Positions 1-7,218 of a stretch of DNA of 22,902 nt are shown piece after piece. Below the pieces are notes generated by a model that did no database searches, was not told where the DNA came from, and saw only the letters and a list, made by a program, of their open reading frames with translations. Position 1 is the stretch's first letter. The number at the start of each line of letters is the position of its first letter. This DNA is from Azoarcus sp031546845 (GTDB taxonomy: Bacteria; Pseudomonadota; Gammaproteobacteria; Burkholderiales; Rhodocyclaceae). A program made the translations under genes and the position numbers. The DNA is taken from assembly GCA_031546845.1 (NCBI GenBank), contig JAVBJT010000034.1, positions 1-22,902 of the forward strand, in the 5' to 3' direction.

Positions 1-522
1 TCCGAGCATGTCGAGCACCTCACGCTCACTGGCACGCAGACGCTGAACGGCACCGGCAATGAGTTGGCCAACCGCATCACCGGCAACAATGCGGCCAACA
101 TCCTCGACGGCAGGGAGGGTGACGACACGCTGATCGGCGGCCTAGGCAAGGACACCTATCTGTTCGGCCGCAACGGCGGGGTGGACACGATCATCGAGAA
201 CGACGCCACCGCAGGGGTGGCCGACCTGCTGAAATTCGGCGCCGATATCGCGGCCAATCAGATCTGGCTGCGCCGCATCGATGACAGCCTGGAGTTGAGC
301 CTGATCGGCACCGAGGACAAGGTGACGATCCAGGATTGGTATGTTGGCCAGCAGCATCACGTGGAGCAGTTCAAGACGGCCGACAGGACCTTGCTGGATA
401 GTCAGGTAGATAATCTGGTGCAGGCGATGGCGGCGTTCGCGCCGCCTACCGCGGGGCAGACCACACTGCCGCCGGATTATCAGGCCGCGCTGGCAACGGT
501 GATCGCGGCTAATTGGAAATGA
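1..522 (+). CDS. RTX-type secreted protein, C-terminal fragment (5' end outside window)
   Basis: The frame is open from base 1 to the TGA at 520-522, so this is the C-terminal end of a larger protein. It shows glycine/aspartate-rich RTX nonapeptide-like units (LDGREGDDTLIGG, then GGLGKDTYLF). An aspartate-poor C-terminal region of about 100 residues follows, with the IWLRR...LELSLIG...VTIQDWY pattern typical of RTX proteins. The terminal 35 residues (LVQAMAAFAPP...VIAANWK) look like an uncleaved type I secretion signal. Members of this group bind calcium outside the cell and leave through an ABC/HlyD/TolC channel, which matches the two genes just downstream. The activity of the missing N-terminal part (adhesin, toxin, protease or other) cannot be told. 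A TTG at 64 could be called as a start by software, but upstream residues (VEHLTLTGTQTLNGTGNELAN) continue the RTX pattern, so it is not the true start. Confidence 0.9.
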   Translation, partial: SEHVEHLTLTGTQTLNGTGNELANRITGNNAANILDGREGDDTLIGGLGKDTYLFGRNGGVDTIIENDATAGVADLLKFGADIAANQIWLRRIDDSLELSLIGTEDKVTIQDWYVGQQHHVEQFKTADRTLLDSQVDNLVQAMAAFAPPTAGQTTLPPDYQAALATVIAANWK

Positions 523-685
523 GCGAAGTGGAGGAAAAAACCAAAAAAACCGCTCCCGCCACGTAACCCTGTTCGGCGCTTCCAACCCCGCGTGTCCAGC
601 CCCACGCTGGCACATGGGGTTGGCCGCCAACATTGAGTCCCCTGTCCCCATTTACCTTGATTCACTCCTAATTGCCGCCACCTTG

Positions 686-2869
686 ATGCCCCCCGCTCTG
701 CTCGACGTCACACCCCACACCGCCCCCGATACCTCGGACTCCTCGCCTAGTCCACCGCTCGACAGCGGCCTTGCCTGCCTCGTTCTGATGGCGCGGCTGC
801 ATGGGGTCGCGGCCGATCCAGACCAGCTTGCGCATGAGTTTGCCGTGGCCGGCAAGCCTTTTTCCACGCAGGATATTTTGCTTGCCGCGCGCACCTTGCA
901 ATTGCAGGCCAAGGCGGTCAAGGCCGATGGCACGCGGTTGAACAAGACGCCGTTGCCGGCTATTGCGGTGGGGCGCGGCGCGGACGGCGAGATGGAGTTC
1001 TTTCTGCTTGCGCGCGTGGATGGGGAGCAGGCGTTGATTCAGTCCCCCGCCGTCGGGCGGCCCGAGGCGCTTACGCTGGCGGCGTTGCGCGAGCGTTGGA
1101 CGGGGGAACTGATTCTGTTCACGTCCCGCGCATCGCTGGCCGGCGATATGGCCCGCTTCGACTTTACGTGGTTTATTCCGGCCATCATCAAATACCGCCG
1201 GCTGCTGGGTGAGGTGCTGCTGGTGTCTTTCGCGCTGCAGTTCTTCGCGCTGATTACGCCGTTGTTCTTTCAGGTGGTGATGGATAAGGTGCTGGTGCAC
1301 CGGGGCTTTACCACGCTGGATGTGATCGCCATTGGGCTAACCGTGGTTGTGCTGTTCGAAGTGGTGCTGGGGGCGTTGCGCACGTATGTGTTCGCCCACA
1401 CCACGAGCCGTATCGACGTTGAGTTGGGCGCGCGGCTGTTCCGCCATCTGCTCGCGTTGCCATTGGCCTATTTCCAGGCTCGGCGCGTGGGTGATTCGGT
1501 GGCGCGGGTGCGCGAGTTGGAGAATATCCGCTCTTTTCTGACCGGCAACTCGGTTACGTTGGTGCTGGATTTGTTCTTTTCGGTGGTGTTCATCGCGGTG
1601 ATGTTTTTCTACAGCGGCTGGCTGACGCTGATCGTGGTGGTTTCGCTGCCGTGCTATGCGCTGCTTTCAGCCGCCTTCACGCCGTTGCTGCGCGCGCGGC
1701 TGCATGAAAAATTCAACCGTGGCGCGGAAAACCAGGCGTTTCTGGTGGAGACGATCAGCGGTATCGATACGGTCAAGTCCATGGCCGTGGAGCCGCACTG
1801 GACGCGCAAGTGGGATAACCAGTTGGCCGCTTATGTGTCGGCCGGGTTTCGCACCGCCACCATCGGCACGCTGGCTAATGGTGGGGTAACGCTGATTTCC
1901 AAGCTCGTTACCGTGGCGACGATGTACGTTGGCGCACGGCTTGTTATCGACGGGCGGCTCACCGTTGGGCAGTTGATTGCTTTCAATATGCTGGCCGGCC
2001 AGGTGGCGCAGCCGGTGATGCGGCTGGCGCAGTTGTGGACCGACTTCCAGCAGACGGGTATTTCGATTCAGCGCTTGGGCGATATTCTCAACACCCGTAC
2101 CGAAATCGCTGGGGCCAAGAGCGCGCTGCCGTCGTTGGCTGGGCGCGTGGGGCTCGATGGGGTGACCTTCCGCTATCGCCCGGATGGCCCCGAGGTGCTC
2201 AAGAACGTGTCGCTCGATATCGCTCCGGGCGAGGTCGTTGGTCTGGTCGGGCGCTCCGGCTCGGGCAAGAGCACGCTGACCAAGCTGGTGCAACGCCTGT
2301 ATGTGCCCGAGCGCGGGCGCGTGCTTATCGACGGTATCGATTTGGCGCAGGCCGATGCCAGTTCGCTGCGCCGCCAGATTGGCGTGGTGTTGCAGGAAAA
2401 TGTGCTGTTCAACCGTTCGGTGCGCGACAACATCACGCTGGCCGACCCCGGCGCGCCGCTCGAGGCGGCGATGCGCGCGGCCAAGCTTGCGGGCGCGCAT
2501 GAGTTCATCCTCGAACTGCCGGAAGGCTACGACACGATGGTGGGCGAGCATGGCTCCACGCTGTCGGGCGGGCAGCGCCAGCGCATTGCGATTGCCCGCG
2601 CGCTGATGACCAACCCGCGCATTTTGATCTTCGACGAGGCGACCAGCGCGCTCGATTACGAATCCGAGCGCATCATCCAGAACAATATGCAGGCCATCTG
2701 CCAGAACCGTACTGTGATCATCATCGCCCACCGCTTGTCGGCGGTGCGCAACGCCAACCGCATCGTTGTGCTCGACCGTGGGCAGATCGTCGAGACCGGC
2801 AGCCATGCCGAGCTGCTGCGCCATGAGGCGGGGCATTACGCGCGGCTGCACCGGCTGCAACAGGGGTAA
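686..2869 (+). CDS. Type I secretion ABC transporter, HlyB/LapB-type, with degenerate C39 domain
   Basis: This inner-membrane exporter should use ATP to move the adjacent RTX protein out of the cell with HlyD and a TolC-type channel. It has an N-terminal C39-like domain (about residues 20-135), a six-helix exporter membrane domain (about 150-450) and a nucleotide-binding domain (about 480-720). The latter shows Walker A GRSGSGKST (522-530), signature LSGGQ (626), Walker B ILIFDE (646-651) and the switch His682. In the C39-like domain the position of the catalytic Cys is Ser27 (DSGLACL) and no matching His is visible. It should therefore be a non-cleaving C39-like domain that binds substrate, as in HlyB. 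The frame is open from an ATG at 614, which would add 24 residues. I prefer 686 because codon use upstream looks non-coding and 727 residues is nearer the family length. Neither start has a clear ribosome-binding site. The 163-bp gap after the RTX gene shows no convincing terminator. Confidence 0.93.
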   Translation: MPPALLDVTPHTAPDTSDSSPSPPLDSGLACLVLMARLHGVAADPDQLAHEFAVAGKPFSTQDILLAARTLQLQAKAVKADGTRLNKTPLPAIAVGRGADGEMEFFLLARVDGEQALIQSPAVGRPEALTLAALRERWTGELILFTSRASLAGDMARFDFTWFIPAIIKYRRLLGEVLLVSFALQFFALITPLFFQVVMDKVLVHRGFTTLDVIAIGLTVVVLFEVVLGALRTYVFAHTTSRIDVELGARLFRHLLALPLAYFQARRVGDSVARVRELENIRSFLTGNSVTLVLDLFFSVVFIAVMFFYSGWLTLIVVVSLPCYALLSAAFTPLLRARLHEKFNRGAENQAFLVETISGIDTVKSMAVEPHWTRKWDNQLAAYVSAGFRTATIGTLANGGVTLISKLVTVATMYVGARLVIDGRLTVGQLIAFNMLAGQVAQPVMRLAQLWTDFQQTGISIQRLGDILNTRTEIAGAKSALPSLAGRVGLDGVTFRYRPDGPEVLKNVSLDIAPGEVVGLVGRSGSGKSTLTKLVQRLYVPERGRVLIDGIDLAQADASSLRRQIGVVLQENVLFNRSVRDNITLADPGAPLEAAMRAAKLAGAHEFILELPEGYDTMVGEHGSTLSGGQRQRIAIARALMTNPRILIFDEATSALDYESERIIQNNMQAICQNRTVIIIAHRLSAVRNANRIVVLDRGQIVETGSHAELLRHEAGHYARLHRLQQG

Positions 2870-2873
2870 GACG

Positions 2874-4325
2874 ATGAACGCACGTACTCCGCATACCCCG
2901 CGCGCGCCCAGGCTACGCCTGCAAGCCACGGCCGATCTGCTGCGCCGTTACGGTACGATTTTTCGCCGTGCGTGGCGCAACCGCGCGGAGATGACGCCGC
3001 CGCCACGGCTGCCGCACGAGGCGCAGTTTCTGCCTGCCGCGCTCGCCTTGCAGGAAACGCCGCTGTCGCCTGCGCCGCGCGCGGCGATGTGGTTGATCGT
3101 CGCTTTTGCCGTGCTCGCGCTGCTATGGGCGATCTTTGGCCGCATGGATGTGGTGGCCACCGCGCAAGGCAAGGTAGTGCCGAACGACCGCACGAAAACC
3201 ATCCAACCTTTCGATACGTCTACGGTGCAGGCCATTCATGTGACCGACGGGCAGGCGGTGAAGGCCGGCGATGTGTTGATTGAGCTGGACGCGACGATGG
3301 AGCAGGCCGACCAGGAGCGGGTGCGTAGCGACCTGGCGGCCGCGCGGCTGCAAATGGCGCGGGGCAGAGCGCTGCTGGCTGCGCTCGACGGGCATGCGGC
3401 GCCGCTTGTGCGTCCCGAGGGCGCGGGGGATGCGGCTTTTGCCGAATCGCAGCGCCAACTGGCCGGGCAGTTGGGGGAGTACAGCGCGCGGCGCGACCGT
3501 ATCGACGCCGAGACCGCCCGCCGCGAGGCCGAGCAGCGTTCCACGCGAGAGCTAGTGCGCAAGTTGGAGCAGACGGTGCCGATTGCGCAGCAGCGCGCGC
3601 GTGACTTTAAGAATCTGGTCGACCGCAATTTCGTTTCGCAGCACGGCTATCTGGAACACGAGCAGGCGCGTATCGAGCAGGAGGCCGATCTGGCGAATCA
3701 GCGCGGTCGGGTGGAGGAAATCGAGGCCGCGTTGCGCGAGACGCGCGGGCAGCGCGCCGAATTGGCGGCGGAAACCCGCCGCATCGCCCAGGACAGCATT
3801 ACCGACGGCCAGCAGAAGGCCGCCGCGCTGGAGCAGGAGTTGCTGAAGGCCGATTCGCGCGGCCGGCTGATGCGGTTGACTTCCCCGGTGGATGGCACCG
3901 TGCAGCAGTTGGCGGTGCATACCGTTGGCGGCGTGGTGACGGAGGCGCAGCCGGTGATGGTGATCGTGCCGCGCGACAATCCGTTGGAGGTCGAGGCCTT
4001 TATCGAGAACAAGGATATTGGTTTTGTGCACGCGGGCCAGGATGCCGAGGTGAAGATCGAAACCTTCCAATACACCAAGTACGGCACGATTCCGGCTAAG
4101 GTCGTGTCGGTGTCGCATGATGCGATCAACGATGAGAAGCGCGGCCTGATTTATTCGGTGCGGGTGAAGATGGAGCGCGCCACGATCGATGTGGGTGGCA
4201 CCGAGGTTGCGCTTGGACCGGGCATGGCGGTGACAGTAGAAGTTAAGACCGATCAGCGGCGCGTGATCGAGTATTTCCTTTCACCGCTTATGCAACACAC
4301 TTCCGAAAGCCTGAGGGAGCGGTGA
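2874..4325 (+). CDS. Type I secretion periplasmic adaptor, HlyD family
   Basis: This membrane-fusion protein should bridge the ABC exporter and an outer-membrane TolC-type channel. The 483-residue product has a cytoplasmic N-terminus and one membrane helix at about 70-89 (MWLIVAFAVLALLWAIFG). A first lipoyl-like half follows (GKVVPNDRTKTIQPFDTSTVQAIHV...GQAVKAGDVLIELD, about 97-143). Next come a long Gln/Glu/Arg-rich coiled coil (about 145-330) and the second lipoyl half (MRLTSPVDGTVQQLAVHTVGGVV). The family ending is ALGPGMAVTVEVKTDQRRVIEYFLSPL. The ATG at 2874 lies 4 bp after the exporter stop, which points to translational coupling. An open reading frame extends upstream into the exporter gene but gives unrelated sequence. 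No TolC gene is present in the window. Confidence 0.95.
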   Translation: MNARTPHTPRAPRLRLQATADLLRRYGTIFRRAWRNRAEMTPPPRLPHEAQFLPAALALQETPLSPAPRAAMWLIVAFAVLALLWAIFGRMDVVATAQGKVVPNDRTKTIQPFDTSTVQAIHVTDGQAVKAGDVLIELDATMEQADQERVRSDLAAARLQMARGRALLAALDGHAAPLVRPEGAGDAAFAESQRQLAGQLGEYSARRDRIDAETARREAEQRSTRELVRKLEQTVPIAQQRARDFKNLVDRNFVSQHGYLEHEQARIEQEADLANQRGRVEEIEAALRETRGQRAELAAETRRIAQDSITDGQQKAAALEQELLKADSRGRLMRLTSPVDGTVQQLAVHTVGGVVTEAQPVMVIVPRDNPLEVEAFIENKDIGFVHAGQDAEVKIETFQYTKYGTIPAKVVSVSHDAINDEKRGLIYSVRVKMERATIDVGGTEVALGPGMAVTVEVKTDQRRVIEYFLSPLMQHTSESLRER

Positions 4326-5251
4326 GCGCGACGAAGCTGACCCTGAAGCAGTTGCGGATTTTTCTGGCGGTCGCCGAGCACGGCTCCACGGCCGCGGCGG
4401 CGGACGCCATTGCGTTGTCGCAGTCGGCGACGAGCGCCGCGCTTAACGAACTGGAGGCGCTCCTCGGCCTCGCGCTGTTCGACCGTGTGGGCAAGCGCCT
4501 GCACCTGAACGGCGATGGCCGCGCGCTGCTGCCGCAGGCCAGAGCGGTGGTCGACGGCGCGAAGGGGATCGAGCTTTGGGCCAGCAACGCGGATTCGCCC
4601 ATCGGCGCGCTGCGGATCGGGGCCAGCACGACCATCGGCAATTATCTGTTGCCGGGGCTGCTGTCGCGCTTTCTCGGCGATGTACCGGCACCGGTGCGGG
4701 CGAACTGGCAGGCTTCGGTTTCGATTGCGAACACGCGGGCGATCACTGCGCTGGCGGCGGATTTGCGGATCGACATCGGCCTTATAGAAGGCCCTTCGCA
4801 CGATCCTTCGTTGACTGTAACGCCGTGGCTCGAAGACGAATTGGTTGTTGTGTGCGCGCCGGACGATCCGATCCGGCCGCGGCAGGCGGGCGTGCCCGTG
4901 AGCCTTGAGGCCTTGCGCGAGGCGGTGTGGCTGTTGCGGGAGGCCGGCTCGGGAACGCGGGAGGTCGTCAGCCAGGCGCTCATTCCGCATCTGCACCGGC
5001 TGCGCGCCGGCATCGAGTTTGGCAATGCCGAGGCAATCAAGCGCGCCGCGTCGCAAGGGCTCGGTCTTTCCTGCCTGTCCCGCTGCGTGGTGGAAGACCT
5101 GGTGGCGTCGGGCGGGTTGGTGATCCTGCCTACCGAACTGCCGCGCCTGAGCCGCCGTTTCTACATTGTTACGCACCGGCAGAAGGCGCCCGCGCGAGGG
5201 CTTGAGCGCTTTATTGCGCACCTTGCCCGGGAGGCCGGAGAGGATCGCTAA
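4322..5251 (+). CDS. LysR-family transcriptional regulator, YeiE-like
   Basis: This 309-residue regulator has an N-terminal winged helix-turn-helix (about 5-63: LKQLRIFLAVAEHGSTAAAADAIALSQSATSAALNELE). A linker helix and a LysR effector domain (about 90-300) follow. Stretches such as IGNYLLPGLL, IDIGLIEGP, WLEDELVVVCAP, GSGTREVV, GNAEAIKRAASQGLGLSCLS and HRQKAPARGLERF match what I remember of E. coli YeiE, which is linked to sulfite response and to YeiH. The GTG start at 4322 overlaps the hlyD stop (GTGA) and has AGGGAG about 6 bp upstream, so it is probably read from the secretion transcript. This is unusual for a LysR gene, which normally diverges from its target. Its TAA overlaps the convergent toxin stop by 4 bp. 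The likely target is the yeiH-type gene at 6013-7101. Confidence 0.88.
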   Translation: MSATKLTLKQLRIFLAVAEHGSTAAAADAIALSQSATSAALNELEALLGLALFDRVGKRLHLNGDGRALLPQARAVVDGAKGIELWASNADSPIGALRIGASTTIGNYLLPGLLSRFLGDVPAPVRANWQASVSIANTRAITALAADLRIDIGLIEGPSHDPSLTVTPWLEDELVVVCAPDDPIRPRQAGVPVSLEALREAVWLLREAGSGTREVVSQALIPHLHRLRAGIEFGNAEAIKRAASQGLGLSCLSRCVVEDLVASGGLVILPTELPRLSRRFYIVTHRQKAPARGLERFIAHLAREAGEDR

Positions 5252-5679
5252 CGCGCCCTTTCTTGCTGCCAGGGGTTGAGGATGCTGGCGCCGGAGGCGG
5301 CGAAATCAGCCACGTTACGCGTGACAACGGTCATGCCATGTACAAGCGCGGTGGCGGCAATGAGGCCGTCCCGCAGGGGCTGTGGGTCGGGAACGTGCAG
5401 TTTTGCGCTTCGTCGTGCGACAGCGGTATCGACCGGCAGGATGCGGCCCGCGAAGGCCGGCAATACATGGTGATTCAGCCATGCGCGGAGTATTGCGCCT
5501 TGCCGTGGGTCGCGCCGTTCGGCCAGTAGTACGCCAATTTCTAGTTCCTGGATCGTGATCGCGGAAACGAACAGTTCGGCGGTGCTCACGCTGTCCGCCC
5601 ACTGCGCCACATGCTTGTCCGCTTTGCCGAGCCGCACTTTGCGCAGTTCGGAAACGACGTTGGTATCGAGGATGAACAT
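5248..5679 (-). CDS. PIN-domain toxin (VapC/FitB-like ribonuclease)
   Basis: This 143-residue protein is a PIN-domain ribonuclease of a type II toxin-antitoxin pair. Members use Mg2+ to cut RNA (often tRNA or rRNA) when free of antitoxin. The acidic residues expected of the fold are present: Asp5 (MFILDTNVVSELRK), Glu45 (TIQELEIG), Asp104 (LRDGLIAATAL) and Asp125 (TRNVADF). They look intact, so the toxin should be active. The ATG (5677-5679) shares one base with the antitoxin stop (TGATG), giving tight translational coupling. The frame stays open upstream into the antitoxin gene, but that stretch is an out-of-frame shadow of the antitoxin and not a fusion. The stop overlaps that of the LysR gene tail to tail. 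Confidence 0.92.
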   Translation of the reverse strand: MFILDTNVVSELRKVRLGKADKHVAQWADSVSTAELFVSAITIQELEIGVLLAERRDPRQGAILRAWLNHHVLPAFAGRILPVDTAVARRSAKLHVPDPQPLRDGLIAATALVHGMTVVTRNVADFAASGASILNPWQQERAR

Positions 5680-5933
5680 CAGGACAAGTCCGCCGGTCTG
5701 GCGAGGTCGCGCAGCGGCGGAATTTCCAATTCGATATCTTCGGCACCGGGCATGGCCAGCAGATCGGCGATGTTCTGGCGGTTTTCCGTAAGGCGCTGGT
5801 ATTCCTCGATGCTCAGCAGCACATGCGCCAGCCTGCCGCGATCGGTGACGAAAACGGGGCCGTCCTTGGCCGCTTTTTTCGCCCGGGTCACATCCTGGTT
5901 GAATTCCCGGCTTGATAGGGTGGTGATCGTCAT
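5679..5933 (-). CDS. Antitoxin, Phd/YefM family
   Basis: This 84-residue protein starts MTITTLSSREFNQDVTRAKKAAKDGPVFVTDRGRLAHVLLSIEEYQRL, the usual N-terminal DNA-binding fold of Phd/YefM antitoxins. An acidic, flexible C-terminal tail (PGAEDIELEIPPL) would bind and block the PIN toxin encoded directly downstream. The pairing of a Phd-type antitoxin with a PIN toxin is common. A GGAG lies about 9 bp upstream of the ATG. A palindrome at 5963-5980, 30 bp upstream of the start, is a good candidate for autoregulation by the toxin-antitoxin complex. Confidence 0.9.
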   Translation of the reverse strand: MTITTLSSREFNQDVTRAKKAAKDGPVFVTDRGRLAHVLLSIEEYQRLTENRQNIADLLAMPGAEDIELEIPPLRDLARPADLS

Positions 5934-5962
5934 GGGAGTGCTCCACGCTACAATGATTTATT

Positions 5963-5980
5963 TGTAGTTATGTTACTACA
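5963..5980. promoter_or_regulatory. Candidate autoregulatory operator of the toxin-antitoxin pair
   Basis: TGTAGT and ACTACA form a perfect 6-bp inverted repeat around a 6-bp AT-rich centre, 30 bp upstream of the antitoxin ATG. A further TGTAG-type copy lies nearby toward the gene (CTACAATG at 5947-5954). Phd-family antitoxins bind such palindromes over their own promoter. The site lies in an AT-rich patch within GC-rich DNA, as expected for a promoter. Binding is inferred from position and symmetry only. Confidence 0.55.
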
Positions 5981-6012
5981 TTGATGCGGGATTGCACCCC
6001 TGGATTGCATCG

Positions 6013-7101
6013 TTATCCGACAAGAGCGCCTACCGCGTGGTTGATCAAGGCGCCGCCCGCGACCAGCCACGCGAACAGCAGGGCGGCCAGAATCAGCGGC
6101 TTGACGCCCGCTTTGCGCACGGACGACAGATGCGTCGTCAGCCCGAGCGCCCCCATTGCCATGGCAAGCAGGAGCATGCCGAAGTCGTTGAGGTGGGCGA
6201 CAGCCGCCTTGGGCAGTAGCGACAGCGAGTTGAGGCATACGACGGCGACGAACAGGAAGGCGAACCAGGGCACGGTGATGGGCCGCCCGCGCTCTTTGCC
6301 GCGCGCTGCATCGTCTCCGCGCGCCCCGGCGCCCGCGAGCCAGGCGGACAGGCCGATCAGGAACGGCGCGAGCATCATCACGCGCACCATCTTGGCAATG
6401 ACCGCCGTATCCGCTGTTGCCGTGCCGATGGAGCGCGCGGCGGCCACGACCTGCGCGACTTCGTGGATCGTCGAGCCGGCATAGATGCCGAAAGCGCCGT
6501 CGCCTTGCGGCAGGAGCGCCCAATGCGGGCTGAGCGTGTAGAGCATCGGGTAGAGGAAGACCGCTAGCGTGCCGAACACGACGACGGTGGAGACGGCGAC
6601 GGTGACTTTTTCGGGGTGCGCGCGGACCACCGGCCCGGTTGCCATGACCGCCGCCGCGCCGCAGATGGCGCTGCCGGCGCCCACGAGCATGGAGGTGGTC
6701 CGATCCATGCCGAGCAGCCGTGTGCCGAGCAGCCACGCGAGGCCGAAGGTTGAGGACAGCACCAGCGCGTCGATCAACACGCCGGAGATGCCGACGCTGC
6801 CGATGTCCTGCAGCGTCAGGCGCAGCCCGTAGAGGACGACGCCGGCCCGGAGCAGGGTTTGCCTGGAGAAATCGACGCCTTCGGCGCTTGCGGGGGCGAC
6901 GGTTTTGTAGACGGTGTTGCCGATCAGCATGCCGAGCGCGATGGCAAGGGTAAGCGCACTGAGGCCGTGCGCCGCGAACCATTCGAGCGAGCCGAGAAAC
7001 AGGGAGGCGGCGGCGAGCGCGAGGCAAAGCGCAAGGCCGGGCAGTTTGCGCGGCCATGTGCTTTGGTGCGGTGCTAGGGTTGTCGGCGCGGTGGGGGTCA
7101 C
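6013..7101 (-). CDS. YeiH-family (UPF0324) putative anion/sulfate exporter
   Basis: This 362-residue polytopic inner-membrane protein has about 9-11 hydrophobic helices. The family pattern is recognisable: LGMLIGNTVY, LRAGVVLYGLRLTLQDI, GTRLLGMDRTTSMLVGAGSAICGAAAVMAT, GAFGIYAGSTIHEVAQVVAAARSI and FGMLLLAMAMGALGLTTHLSSVRKAGVKPL. The family is usually labelled a putative sulfate exporter and is often paired with a YeiE/CysL-type LysR gene. The real substrate is not established. The start is GTG at 7101 with AGAGGA 7 bp upstream. An ATG 8 bp farther out runs into a stop. Two abutting palindromes about 57-100 bp upstream are candidate LysR sites. The gene is separated from the likely regulator gene by the toxin-antitoxin pair. 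Confidence 0.9.
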   Translation of the reverse strand: MTPTAPTTLAPHQSTWPRKLPGLALCLALAAASLFLGSLEWFAAHGLSALTLAIALGMLIGNTVYKTVAPASAEGVDFSRQTLLRAGVVLYGLRLTLQDIGSVGISGVLIDALVLSSTFGLAWLLGTRLLGMDRTTSMLVGAGSAICGAAAVMATGPVVRAHPEKVTVAVSTVVVFGTLAVFLYPMLYTLSPHWALLPQGDGAFGIYAGSTIHEVAQVVAAARSIGTATADTAVIAKMVRVMMLAPFLIGLSAWLAGAGARGDDAARGKERGRPITVPWFAFLFVAVVCLNSLSLLPKAAVAHLNDFGMLLLAMAMGALGLTTHLSSVRKAGVKPLILAALLFAWLVAGGALINHAVGALVG

Positions 7102-7157
7102 GAATGCATCCTCTGGGGAGGTTTACACTCTAGGGCCGCGCATATAGTTCGTATAAC

Positions 7158-7180
7158 GGTTAATTTTAATATTATTAACC
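7158..7180. promoter_or_regulatory. Palindrome 1 upstream of yeiH, candidate LysR box
   Basis: GGTTAAT and ATTAACC form a perfect 7-bp inverted repeat with a 9-bp AT-only centre. The interior is also close to self-complementary. The centre (7169) is 68 bp from the yeiH GTG, which suits the high-affinity or activation site of a LysR regulator. LysR sites are AT-rich interrupted dyads of the T-N11-A type. The YeiE-like regulator at 4322-5251 is the obvious candidate binder. Possible TATA-like -10 elements lie between this site and the gene, but none is strong. Confidence 0.5.
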
Positions 7181-7200
7181 TGAATAAAAGGTTGATTCAG
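7180..7200. promoter_or_regulatory. Palindrome 2 upstream of yeiH, second candidate LysR half-site
   Basis: CTGAAT and ATTCAG form a perfect 6-bp inverted repeat around a 9-bp centre. It shares one base with palindrome 1 and its centre is 21 bp away, two turns of the helix. It lies between the end of the beta-lactamase gene (7219) and yeiH. It could be the second dimer site of a LysR tetramer. As an alternative, it could fold as a weak RNA hairpin just after bla, but no T-run supports a terminator. Confidence 0.4.
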
Positions 7201-7218
7201 GGCTGGGGAAGATTCTCA

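Noticed and set aside
523..613. Possible terminator between the RTX gene and the exporter gene
   Set aside because: Only short, imperfect stems (for example GTTGG-CCG-CCAAC at 619-631, just beyond) and A-rich runs are present, with no T-run; not enough to call.
614..685. Upstream ATG (614) for the ABC exporter
   Set aside because: It is possible, but codon use in 614-685 looks non-coding and it makes the protein longer than usual; neither start has a clear ribosome-binding site, so this stays uncertain.
1667..2929. 420-codon - strand frame opposite the ABC exporter
   Set aside because: Antisense shadow of a clear ABC transporter gene, with a His/Arg/Gln-rich composition and no motif.
5248..5946. 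232-codon frame that looks like a fusion of an unknown domain to the PIN toxin
   Set aside because: The extra N-terminal part is the antitoxin gene read in the wrong frame; the toxin starts at its own ATG (5679), coupled to the antitoxin stop.
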